Assembly: GCA_018713115.1 (NCBI GenBank)
Contig: DVFS01000068.1
Location: 1-57,983 of the forward strand
From: Candidatus Galligastranaerophilus faecipullorum
GTDB lineage: Bacteria > Cyanobacteriota > Vampirovibrionia > Gastranaerophilales > Gastranaerophilaceae
Length of the DNA: 57,983 bases
Direction of reading: 5' to 3'
Positions 1 through 7,552 of this stretch are shown piece after piece (the first letter of the stretch is position 1; the number at the start of each line of letters is the position of its first letter). The notes beneath the pieces were generated by a model. It was not told where the DNA came from. It was given only the letters and a program-made list of their open reading frames with translations, and did no database searches. A program made the translations under genes and the position numbers.

Positions 1-13
1 AAAATTTAATCGA

Positions 14-70
14 TTTTGAGAAAAGTAAATGTGAAATTGAGAAAAATAGGGAACCTGTTTTGAGAAAAAA
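14..70 (+). repeat. Left-end array of transposase-binding-like repeats
   Basis: Three boxes of the form (T)TTGAGAAAA start at 17, 38 and 61 (counted at TGAG), spaced 21 and 23 bp, roughly two helical turns. The same box in inverse orientation forms the right end with 23 bp spacing. Arrays of this kind bind MuA/TnsB-type transposases. The third box covers the first codons of the transposase, so transposase binding could repress its own gene (inference). Confidence 0.7.
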
Positions 71-1817
71 CTCTATTACACCTCCTCATGCTCGACAAAT
101 TGCCTTAGCTCGATATGATTTAGTAAATCTATGGGTTGATTATAAGAAAATTTCTAAGAATAAAACTCAAGCAGGAAAAGAATTTATTGATATTTATAAT
201 GACGGAAAAATATATTCTTATTTGTTTAATATCTTAGGAAAAATCTCTATCGGAACTATTTATAGATGGCATAAAGCTATTAAAGGAAATGACGACTATA
301 CAAAACTTATTCCAAATTATGATTATGGAGAAAAAGAATCTAATCCTCAACTTACTCATGAAGAAGAATTAGTTTTCAAATCCTTATTATTAACTCCCAA
401 TAAAACAAATATAGGTAAAGCAACCAAACTTGCCAAATATATACTTGAAAAGAAAGGTTTGGAATCTCCAAGTAGTGAAAGAAATTTTAGAAGATATGCA
501 GAGAATTTTAAACGTAATAATTATGATAAATGGATACTTGCAAGAGAAGGACAAAAAGCTTTAAGAGATAAAGTTCAACCATACATAATAAGAGATATTT
601 CAAAATTAGAAGTCGGAGATGTTTTAGTAGCAGACGGTCACAGATTATCTGTTAAATGTTTAAATCCGTTTACGGGAAGACCATGCAGACCAACTTTAAT
701 CGGTTATCTTGATTGGAAATCAACAGCTTTGGTTGGCTATGAAATTATGCTTGAAGAAAACACTCAAGCTATATCTTCAGCTTTAAGAAATTCTATTATT
801 AATTTAGGAAAAATTCCTAAAATTTGTTATCAAGATAACGGAAAAGCTTTTCGAGCTAAATTTTTCACCGGAGATTTACACGAAAGCGGTATTAACGGCT
901 TATTTAATAAACTTGATATTACACCAGTTTTTGCTCAACCTTATAATGCAAGAGCAAAGGTTATTGAAAGATTTTTCAGAGAACTGCAAGACGGGTTTGA
1001 AAGGTTATTACCTTCTTTTGTCGGCTCGTCAATAAAAGACCAACCTGCATATATGAAAAGGAATGAGAAATTCCATAAAGAATACCATATTCAATTTATA
1101 CCTACGATAGAAGAACTGTCACAAATGTTAGAAGCATACATGCGTTTTCACCGCACTCTTAAATGCCCTAATGTAAAAGGCAAAACAATTGGCGAAGTTC
1201 TTGAAGAAGGAAAAGGTTGCGGTGTTGATTTAGAAAAACTTGATGACTTAATGTTGAGTTGTGAAATTAAAAATATACAAAGAAACGGAATCAGGTTCCT
1301 AAAAGCTGATTATTACAATGATTGTTTATACGGTTTAAAAGGCAGAGTAATTATTAAATACAGCTTATCTGACTTAACAAAAATAAAAATTTATACGCTT
1401 AAAAATGAATTTATTTGCGAAGCTCAAAGAGTTATGCCAATTCACCCTATGGCAAATTATTTAGGAGATATCAAAGATCAGGAAGAATTGAAATTTAAAC
1501 TGCGGCAACAAAAACGCTTGGAAAAACAAACCGTAAAAGAACTGAAAAATTATCTTAAATCCCAAAATATTAAAACATTGGATTGGCAAGAGATACCTAA
1601 AATTGAAACGGTTCAACAACCTAAAATAACAAGAAATATAGAACCTGAACCAACGGATGGCAGACCAAATTTTGAATTTAAGTACCAACGCTACGAATGG
1701 CATTTACAAAACGGATTTGAAAATGACAAGGATGTCGCTTGGTTTAAAGAATACGAATTAAGTGAAGAATATAAACAAATTTATAGAAAGGAGAAGAATG
1801 AAGCCTGTATTTGTTAA
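60..1817 (+). CDS. MuA-type DDE transposase
   Basis: This is the catalytic transposase that would cut and join the element ends. The likely catalytic triad is D192 (in VADGH), D259 (in YQDNGKAF) and E303 (in KVIERFF), in an RNase H-fold core at about residues 180-330. The segment after E303 (FRELQDGFERLLPSF) resembles MuA rather than IS3-type integrases. The N-terminal 100 residues look helical and DNA-binding, and the C-terminal tail is charged and would contact the ATPase partner. At 585 residues it is of ordinary size for MuA/TniA proteins. The start used is TTG at 60. The frame stays open upstream to the window edge without an ATG, so the true start is uncertain. The 3' end overlaps the ATPase gene by 20 bp, which suggests coupled translation. 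Confidence 0.88.
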   Translation: MRKNSITPPHARQIALARYDLVNLWVDYKKISKNKTQAGKEFIDIYNDGKIYSYLFNILGKISIGTIYRWHKAIKGNDDYTKLIPNYDYGEKESNPQLTHEEELVFKSLLLTPNKTNIGKATKLAKYILEKKGLESPSSERNFRRYAENFKRNNYDKWILAREGQKALRDKVQPYIIRDISKLEVGDVLVADGHRLSVKCLNPFTGRPCRPTLIGYLDWKSTALVGYEIMLEENTQAISSALRNSIINLGKIPKICYQDNGKAFRAKFFTGDLHESGINGLFNKLDITPVFAQPYNARAKVIERFFRELQDGFERLLPSFVGSSIKDQPAYMKRNEKFHKEYHIQFIPTIEELSQMLEAYMRFHRTLKCPNVKGKTIGEVLEEGKGCGVDLEKLDDLMLSCEIKNIQRNGIRFLKADYYNDCLYGLKGRVIIKYSLSDLTKIKIYTLKNEFICEAQRVMPIHPMANYLGDIKDQEELKFKLRQQKRLEKQTVKELKNYLKSQNIKTLDWQEIPKIETVQQPKITRNIEPEPTDGRPNFEFKYQRYEWHLQNGFENDKDVAWFKEYELSEEYKQIYRKEKNEACIC

Positions 1818-2487
1818 TACAAAGAACGTGAAAAATTTTATCAGTACTATAAATAACCTGCAAAACAGGGCACAAGGTGTACCGGGGATGGCATTAATAT
1901 ATGGAGAACCAGGTCTTGGAAAAACTCAAGCTGCTATTTGGTGGGTATCAAATCACCAAGATGATGCGATATATGTGAGTGCAAAACAATCTATGTCAAC
2001 AAAGTGGTTGTTGGAAGAAATAGTAAAAGAACTCGGCGATAGTCCTTTTTATAGAACAGCGGATATATTTGAACAAATAACACGTGAATTGATTAAAAGA
2101 CCACGATTAATTATTGTTGATGAAATTGATTATTTAACCCAAGAAAAATCAACAATTGAAATGCTCCGAGATATCCATGACAGAACACATACACCTATTA
2201 TTCTAATCGGTATGAGTTATGCTGATAAAAAAATAAAACGCTATAAGCATTTGTATGACAGGTTGTCTGAAATATTACAGTTTCAAAAATTTTCGATTGA
2301 AGATATAAAAAATCTTATCAATGAGTTGTCAGAAATTAAATTTGATAATTCCGCTATAGAACACATACAAAATACGGAAAACAGATTTCGACAGATAGTT
2401 AAGATTATAGATAAAGCCGAAAATTATGCCAAAGCAAATGATTTATCAATTATAACCTTAAAAGATATGCGGTTTTTATTGAAATAG
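1798..2487 (+). CDS. MuB/TniB-type AAA+ transposition ATPase
   Basis: An ATPase expected to bind target DNA and activate the transposase. The Walker A motif GEPGLGKT is at residues 36-43 and Walker B LIIVDEID at 104-111, followed by a sensor-like LIGMSY segment. At 229 residues it is short like TniB/MuB. The start is the ATG at 1798, preceded by AAAGGAG about 5 nt away; an in-frame ATG at 1762 lacks this and lies deeper in the transposase gene. Its position directly after the DDE transposase is the usual A-B order of Mu and Tn5053-like elements. Target choice (target immunity, tRNA or other site) cannot be read from the protein. Confidence 0.87.
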   Translation: MKPVFVNTKNVKNFISTINNLQNRAQGVPGMALIYGEPGLGKTQAAIWWVSNHQDDAIYVSAKQSMSTKWLLEEIVKELGDSPFYRTADIFEQITRELIKRPRLIIVDEIDYLTQEKSTIEMLRDIHDRTHTPIILIGMSYADKKIKRYKHLYDRLSEILQFQKFSIEDIKNLINELSEIKFDNSAIEHIQNTENRFRQIVKIIDKAENYAKANDLSIITLKDMRFLLK

Positions 2488-2499
2488 AAAGGAGAACAA

Positions 2500-3186
2500 A
2501 TGGAAAAACTTATTTATCTTGCAAGAAAATTAAAAGCTTTTACTTACAATGAAATTTTTATGCTTGCAGAAATGCCAAAAGAAGAATTAAACCAACTTCT
2601 TGAACAATTGATTACCGAAAACGTGATTAAAAAAGATACACAAGGTTATCTTTTTATCAAAGATTTTGAAAACTTTGAACCGCCTAAAACAACACGTGTA
2701 AAACCTTTTATTGAAGGAAGCGAATATGATAAATTTAAACAAAAACAGAAAGAAAAAGAGAAAAAAGAAAAGTCCGACAAGCCTAAAAATTACGGATTTT
2801 TTGTACCACATAATGAACTAAGCGAAAAATTTTCTTTTTATGAAATTATAAACAATTTTCTTGAAAAATATGCTGCAAAATTTTGCACTCCAAGTACCAT
2901 ACAAACTTATCGCTCATTATTAAAGAACCATATTTTACCGTACTTCAAAACAAAAAGACCTGAAGAAATTGATGATTCTGTTATAAAAGACTTTTTTAGA
3001 TATTGTGAAGAAAAGGATTTAAGTCCGAGAAGATTTAAAAATACAATGGCATTATTAAAACAAGTGCTAAGTTATGCAAATAATAAAGGTTTTACAAATA
3101 ACAGTTTTAGTTTTCAAGTTAAAAGACTTACTCCGAGAAACGAATTCAGTTTAAACAGAATAGTGTTTAACCAAGGAGTTTGCTGA
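2500..3186 (+). CDS. Winged-helix plus tyrosine-recombinase SAM-like DNA-binding protein without a catalytic domain
   Basis: A 228-residue protein with three parts: a winged-helix-like N-terminus (about 1-70), a very lysine/glutamate-rich linker (about 75-105), and a helical segment (about 115-205) that reads like the core-binding SAM-like domain of phage integrases (TPSTIQTYRSLLKNHILPYF and the following helices). The catalytic domain of tyrosine recombinases (R..HxxR..Y) is absent here and in the other frames downstream, so it should bind DNA but not recombine it. It has a strong GAAAGGAG ribosome site 6 nt before the ATG and lies 12 bp after the ATPase gene. A role as target selector or end-binding accessory, parallel to TniQ/TnsD, is inference. 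Confidence 0.7.
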   Translation: MEKLIYLARKLKAFTYNEIFMLAEMPKEELNQLLEQLITENVIKKDTQGYLFIKDFENFEPPKTTRVKPFIEGSEYDKFKQKQKEKEKKEKSDKPKNYGFFVPHNELSEKFSFYEIINNFLEKYAAKFCTPSTIQTYRSLLKNHILPYFKTKRPEEIDDSVIKDFFRYCEEKDLSPRRFKNTMALLKQVLSYANNKGFTNNSFSFQVKRLTPRNEFSLNRIVFNQGVC

Positions 3187-3380
3187 TGTTTCTTAAGAAA
3201 AGAATGGAAAATATTAAAAGAGCCTTGGCATATAAAAGAATTACTCAAAAAGCTTTATCTAAGAAGTTAAAAATGTCGGAGTCATACATTACAAGACTCA
3301 TAAACGGAGAAAGATATAACAGAGATTTTGAAATTTTCATATTTTATGAGCTTGGTGTTAATTACAGAAATTTAAAGTAA
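3186..3380 (+). CDS. Small XRE/Cro-like helix-turn-helix protein
   Basis: A 64-residue protein that is almost entirely one helix-turn-helix domain (QKALSKKLKMSESYITRLIN), the form of Cro/Ner-type repressors. The ATG at 3186 overlaps the TGA of the preceding gene and follows AAGGAG by 7 nt, so the two are co-translated. In Mu-like elements a small repressor of this type often controls the transposition operon; that role is likely here but not shown. Confidence 0.72.
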   Translation: MFLKKRMENIKRALAYKRITQKALSKKLKMSESYITRLINGERYNRDFEIFIFYELGVNYRNLK

Positions 3381-3395
3381 AAGAAAGGAGCTTAT

Positions 3396-4016
3396 ATGAC
3401 AGATGCAAAGGAAAAAATGGAAAGAGTATTTTTGGAATGCAGAAATTTTTTTGGCGAAATCAAAGCAATGGATGAAAGAAAGGAGCAAGCACAAGATAAA
3501 ATCGAAACCCTGCAAGATGAAATCGTAAAACTAAAAGAGGAGCGTCCTGCTTTACTTGCAGAAGGGAAAGATGTTTCTAAAATCAATAAAAGACTAAAGA
3601 AAATCGAAGAAGAAATAGAGGTTAATCAAGATTTAATTAAAGGTGTAGATAACAAAAAGAAAAAACTGCAAATAAATATATATAATGCCAGAGTAAGGAA
3701 ACAAGAAGCGTTTCAAGATTACATCAAATCAATAATGAAAACAGTTGCTAAAGAATATATGGAGATAGCTCCAAAATTTGCGGAAGTTATAACCAGATAT
3801 ATCCTTTTGGAATTTATATTGCAAGGCTCAGATAAATCTTATGTTCCTGCAATAAGTTATAAAGACATAAAAAGAATACCTTGTCTAAATAGCGATAAAT
3901 CATTTTTTAACTACAAACTCTATGACCTTTATATAAATTACGAAGATGATATAAGAGAAAAATACCAAATTCCGGAATATGAAGTTCGCAGGATCTCAAG
4001 ATTACAAGATGTATAA
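3396..4016 (+). CDS. Coiled-coil protein of the transposition module, function unknown
   Basis: A 206-residue protein with a long, highly charged coiled coil at about residues 20-100 (heptad-like runs of E, K, L and I) and a more globular C-terminus rich in Y and I. It starts with ATG after GAAAGGAG and lies 15 bp after the XRE gene, so it is the last gene of the five-gene plus-strand operon before a hairpin terminator. No known family was recognised. The place corresponds to where Mu-like elements keep accessory early genes, but it shows no clear likeness to Gam. Confidence 0.6.
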   Translation: MTDAKEKMERVFLECRNFFGEIKAMDERKEQAQDKIETLQDEIVKLKEERPALLAEGKDVSKINKRLKKIEEEIEVNQDLIKGVDNKKKKLQINIYNARVRKQEAFQDYIKSIMKTVAKEYMEIAPKFAEVITRYILLEFILQGSDKSYVPAISYKDIKRIPCLNSDKSFFNYKLYDLYINYEDDIREKYQIPEYEVRRISRLQDV

Positions 4017-4030
4017 AACCTTCTATCAAA

Positions 4031-4073
4031 TAGCCTCGTTTAAATCAAATTTAAGCAGGCTATTTTTATTTTA
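4031..4073 (+). terminator. Rho-independent terminator of the transposition operon
   Basis: The stem TAGCCT/AGGCTA (4031-4036 with 4057-4062), extended inward by GTTTAAAT/ATTTAAGC-type pairing, is followed by TTTTTATTTTAT. It sits 14 bp after the coiled-coil gene. Confidence 0.75.
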
Positions 4074-4141
4074 TAATAAAACCCCTTGTATTTTTAAAAT
4101 AAATTCAATACAGAGCCTTTTGGACACTTTTTGAACGGGGT

Positions 4142-4348
4142 TTAATCAAGTTCACAATTAATCATTTTTGAATATAGCATATCTGCTTCATTTTTTATGA
4201 AATTAATTATACCCGATATATTCGCAATTTCTTCTATTTCATTATAGTTACTGCAAAAATGATCTATTACAACCAACGAATGGTAAATTCTTTTGCTTTT
4301 AGCGTACAGAAATTGAAATTCTTTATCTTCTAAGTAATATTTTTTCAT
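4142..4348 (-). CDS. Small hypothetical protein, last gene of a minus-strand cargo operon
   Basis: A 68-residue acidic, probably helical protein beginning MKKYYLEDKEFQFLYAKSK. Its ATG lies inside the last codons of the upstream frameshifted gene, with TGGGGGAA in front as ribosome site, so translation is probably coupled. It reads away from the transposition operon and converges with it; an AAACCCC...GGGGTTT inverted repeat (4078-4143) lies between. No family recognised. Confidence 0.5.
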   Translation of the reverse strand: MKKYYLEDKEFQFLYAKSKRIYHSLVVIDHFCSNYNEIEEIANISGIINFIKNEADMLYSKMINCELD

Positions 4349-4588
4349 TATTCCCCCATAGCCTTTCTATATACCAGACAGAATTCCCAAAATGATTGAA
4401 ATTCCACTGTAATTGAAAATAAAAGTTGTATTCCATTGAATTGTCATCTTTGAAGTTATAAGAATATTTATTTAGTTGTGTTCTTCGATAACTTTCAAAA
4501 GCTGTACTTATCTCTTTAACAAACTTTTTTCTAAATTCAGGATAAGTTTTTTTATGGTTTCTCTTGTTAATTTATTTTTCAAAATCAT
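4323..4588 (-). CDS. Small protein made only by a -1 frameshift on A7, or a one-base frameshift pseudogene
   Basis: The ATG at 4588 overlaps the stop of the preceding small gene and opens 26 codons (MILKNKLTRETIKK, then LILNLEK...) to a TAA at 4508. At codons 13-14 the sequence is A AAA AAA C, a classic slippery heptamer in the correct phase. After a -1 slip the reading continues as TYPEFRKKFVKEIS and on for 74 codons to the TAA at 4323-4325, giving about 88 residues of protein-like, aromatic-rich sequence that overlaps the start of the next gene. Both the overlap at each end and the good protein content argue that the two frames are one gene. Programmed shift, recent mutation and sequencing error in a homopolymer cannot be told apart here. 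Confidence 0.55.
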
Positions 4589-4766
4589 CAGTTTCCTCCA
4601 ACGGAAAAATCTCATCAAGTTTGATATTGTAGCGTTTGCCGTGCTTATCGACACAAGTTGCATAATCAATTTCTGCATCGGCAAACTTGTTTTTCCAAGT
4701 TTTAATTAATAATCCGATTTCACCTGTCTTGTGGTTTAAAATCTTTGTTCCAAATGCTAAATCCAT
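4572..4766 (-). CDS. Small hypothetical protein, first gene of the minus-strand cargo operon
   Basis: A 64-residue protein with a compact beta-rich pattern (FGTKILNHKTGEIGLLI, DKHGKRYNIKLDEIF) resembling small SH3-like or KOW-like folds, though no family is claimed. AAAGAAAGGA lies 9 nt before the ATG. Its stop overlaps the start of the frameshifted gene. The operon diverges from the DUF2971 gene, with about 120 bp between. Confidence 0.6.
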   Translation of the reverse strand: MDLAFGTKILNHKTGEIGLLIKTWKNKFADAEIDYATCVDKHGKRYNIKLDEIFPLEETDDFEK

Positions 4767-4890
4767 ATTGTAAATCCTTTCTTTTTAACATCTATCGCTC
4801 CAAGTATACTTAATCTCAAGTCTTTCAAAATAATTGAAACATTAGAACACAAATATTAAAATCAGCTTTAATTTGCAATATAATGGAATT

Positions 4891-5928
4891 ATGGAAAAAG
4901 AATTAACTGCAAGAGAAAAATTTAAAGAAATTTTAGACAGTACTTTTATTAAAAATTATGACAAGCCTGAAAACAACAAAGAAAAAATTAGAATTTTTTG
5001 TGAGAAAGTACAGAAATTAAAACCACAAAAATTATTTAGATACAGAAAAATTGACGACAATAATAATTTTTATGACGCTTTATGCAAGAATTTAATAACA
5101 ACTTCAAATCCTATTAATTTCAATGACCCCTTTGATTCCCTTATTTATGTCAATGTGCAAGAAATATTAGATGACTTGAAAAATCCACGTAGTAGGACAA
5201 AATTTAAAAAATGGTTAGAATATAATCCTGCCTTAGTGCAAAGTTTACAAGCAAAGCAAAAATCTATACTAAAAGGATTTTTAAACGAGTCAGATGATAA
5301 ATATCGTTTAAATATTAGGGTTGCACTGCCTAAAATCGAAAAAAGTTTATCACACATAATTACCCATTCTATTGATTATTTAAAAACATATTCAAATATT
5401 GCTTGTTTTTCAGAAACGATAGAATCACCAATAATGTGGTCTCACTACGCAGATTCACATAAAGGGTTTGCGTTAGAATATGATTTTAAAAATTATAATT
5501 CTCCTTGCATAAATTGTTCTAATAAATGCCGCTTTGCTCATTACGATTTACTTTTTCCTGTTATTTATTCAGATGAAAGATTTAATGCAAAAGATTTTAT
5601 AGCTTCATATTTTGTACAAAGTATGTTTACTAAGGTACCTTTTAGTGTGTTTGTTCCAATAGATGACGATTTAGCAATTTATAAAATTCTTTTGCGCAAA
5701 TCTATGGACTGGAAATATGAACAGGAATGGCGAATTATATCACATTGCAATACAAAACCTGCTATATATAAAAAGCCAACAGCAATATACTTGGGAGTAA
5801 ATATGTCCACAAGAAATAAAAACATTTTAAAAGATTTTGCTAACAAAAATAATATTCCTGTGTATGAGATGTACATAGAACATAATTCAAAAGAATATGT
5901 AATGAATTCCAAGCAAATTTCAAATTAG
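4891..5928 (+). CDS. DUF2971 family protein
   Basis: A 345-residue protein with the landmarks of DUF2971: KLFRYRKID near the N-terminus, FNDPFDSL, then CFSE, IMWSHYADSHKGFALEYD in the middle, and a C-terminal KSMDWKYEQEWRII. The biochemical activity of the family is not established. Members often sit in mobile and defence regions, as here, so an antiphage role is possible but inferred. The start is ambiguous: ATG at 4891 is taken, while a TTG at 4873 is in frame, and neither has a clear ribosome site. A TATAAT at 4879-4884 lies just upstream, so a very short leader is possible. CxxC pairs at about residues 207-214 (CINCSNKC) could bind a metal. Confidence 0.8.
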   Translation: MEKELTAREKFKEILDSTFIKNYDKPENNKEKIRIFCEKVQKLKPQKLFRYRKIDDNNNFYDALCKNLITTSNPINFNDPFDSLIYVNVQEILDDLKNPRSRTKFKKWLEYNPALVQSLQAKQKSILKGFLNESDDKYRLNIRVALPKIEKSLSHIITHSIDYLKTYSNIACFSETIESPIMWSHYADSHKGFALEYDFKNYNSPCINCSNKCRFAHYDLLFPVIYSDERFNAKDFIASYFVQSMFTKVPFSVFVPIDDDLAIYKILLRKSMDWKYEQEWRIISHCNTKPAIYKKPTAIYLGVNMSTRNKNILKDFANKNNIPVYEMYIEHNSKEYVMNSKQISN

Positions 5929-5959
5929 AAGGTATAAGTTTAATATCATAAATTACAAA

Positions 5960-5996
5960 AATTTATTTTTCTTCCAAAAATAAATTATTTTTTGCA
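5960..5996 (+). terminator. Terminator after the DUF2971 gene
   Basis: AATTTATTTTT and AAAAATAAATT (5960-5970 and 5976-5986) form an 11-bp stem with a 5-nt loop, followed by ATTTTTTG. It separates the DUF2971 gene from the methyltransferase operon. A second weaker hairpin (AAAAACTT/AAGTTTTT, 6036-6058) follows. Confidence 0.6.
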
Positions 5997-6097
5997 TTTA
6001 GCTTGTTATGGATAGTATAAAAATAAAGTTGCTATAAAAAACTTCATATTAAGTTTTTCTTTTAGATCTATGCTATTCTTGTATAGAGGAAAATTAC

Positions 6098-7552
6098 ATG
6101 ATTAATTTAGGACAAGTTTTCACAAAAGATGATGTGGCTAAATATATGGTTTCCCTGTTCAATATTGGTATTGATGCTGAAATATTGGAACCTTGTTTTG
6201 GAACGGGCAATTTTATAAATCAACTACTAATGCTTGGTTTTAAAAATGTAGATGGTTATGAAATTGATAAAGAATTATTTAAAGATGTAGAAAAAAAATT
6301 TAAATCATTTAATTTTTATAATAAAGATTTTTTAACTGCTGATATTCAAAAAAAATATGAAGGCATTATTATGAACCCCCCATATGTTAGACATGAAAAA
6401 ATAGATGAGCTTAAAGTTTTTGGAATATCTAAAAAAAAATTAAAAGAAAATAAAATATTTAAAAACTTACCCTTAAATGCCAATCTTTATATGTATTTTA
6501 TTGTAAAAGCCATTCATCTACTAAAAAAGAATGGAGAATTAATTGTAATATTTCCAAGTAGTTGGACAAAAACCAAAAATGGAACAGAATTTAAAAAAAT
6601 ACTAAATAAACATTGTAGTTTACTGAACGAAATTAATATTTATGGAGATATATTTGAAAATTCGCCATTAGTTGATGTTATTGTTTTGCATCTAAAAAAG
6701 GGAAAGGCATCTGTTTTAACAAACAATCAAAAAATTGAAGTTAAAAATGGAGTTTTGAAATTTGTCGGTAAAAAATCAGAAAGTTGTAATTTAAAGTTTG
6801 TAATTCCATTTAGTAAAATTGCAAAAATCAGAAGAGGACTGACTACTGGATGTAATGAAATTTTTATTAATCCTAAATTTCAAAAACCAGAATCAATGGT
6901 TCATTTATGTCCAATCATATCTTCACCTAAAAATATAAATGGCTATCGAACACAAAATGTATTATTAGATCAAGTATTTATACCAAATACTAAGTATAAA
7001 TTTACTGATGAAATAAGAAACTTCATTAAAAAAAGTGAAAAGTATATTATGTCATCGCAAACCCCTAAAACTCTATACGAGAAAATAAAAAAACAAAAAG
7101 AATGGTTTAATATTAAAAATATTGACAGTTCGGGTTTTTTATTTAGTTATTTTATTCGGAATGATATGAAATTTATATATAACTCTGATGGGTATCTAGT
7201 AAGAGATAATTTTTATATTATAAAACCAGAGCTTGATTATGAGTTAACTTTTGCATTATTAAATAATTATTATATTTATTATCAGCTTGAAAAATTTGGT
7301 AAAAAATATGGTGCAGGCTTACTAAAAATTCAAAGATATGACTTTGATAATTTAAAATTTCCTGATTTTAATACCTTTTCAGCTGAAGACATTGCTTTAT
7401 TAAAACAAGAAGCAAAATTATTATCTTTTGAAAATTCCACATCGGCAGTAGATAATATTACTAAAATTATTTCAAAATACTCCTCTGTTAATCATATAAA
7501 GATTAAACAATTATATGAAGAAGCAAAGCAATTAAGATTGGAGTGTGCATAG
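6098..7552 (+). CDS. N6-adenine DNA methyltransferase (type II, NPPY class)
   Basis: It transfers a methyl group from S-adenosylmethionine to adenine in a DNA recognition site. The SAM-binding motif is EPCFGTGNF at about residues 30-38 and the catalytic motif is NPPY at residues 93-96. After the catalytic core (to about 210) comes a long C-terminal region (about 220-450, beginning IAKIRRGLTTGCNEIF) typical of the target-recognition part of M.TaqI/Eco57I-like enzymes. At 484 residues it matches a stand-alone gamma-class enzyme. The ATG follows GAGG by 8 nt. Its end overlaps the next methyltransferase by one base, so the two form an operon. The target sequence cannot be predicted. Confidence 0.88.
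   Translation: MINLGQVFTKDDVAKYMVSLFNIGIDAEILEPCFGTGNFINQLLMLGFKNVDGYEIDKELFKDVEKKFKSFNFYNKDFLTADIQKKYEGIIMNPPYVRHEKIDELKVFGISKKKLKENKIFKNLPLNANLYMYFIVKAIHLLKKNGELIVIFPSSWTKTKNGTEFKKILNKHCSLLNEINIYGDIFENSPLVDVIVLHLKKGKASVLTNNQKIEVKNGVLKFVGKKSESCNLKFVIPFSKIAKIRRGLTTGCNEIFINPKFQKPESMVHLCPIISSPKNINGYRTQNVLLDQVFIPNTKYKFTDEIRNFIKKSEKYIMSSQTPKTLYEKIKKQKEWFNIKNIDSSGFLFSYFIRNDMKFIYNSDGYLVRDNFYIIKPELDYELTFALLNNYYIYYQLEKFGKKYGAGLLKIQRYDFDNLKFPDFNTFSAEDIALLKQEAKLLSFENSTSAVDNITKIISKYSSVNHIKIKQLYEEAKQLRLECA

Noticed and set aside
2500..3380. A full phage integrase split by a frameshift
   Set aside because: No R..HxxR..Y catalytic motif appears in any frame downstream; the next gene is a complete Cro-like protein with its own ribosome site.
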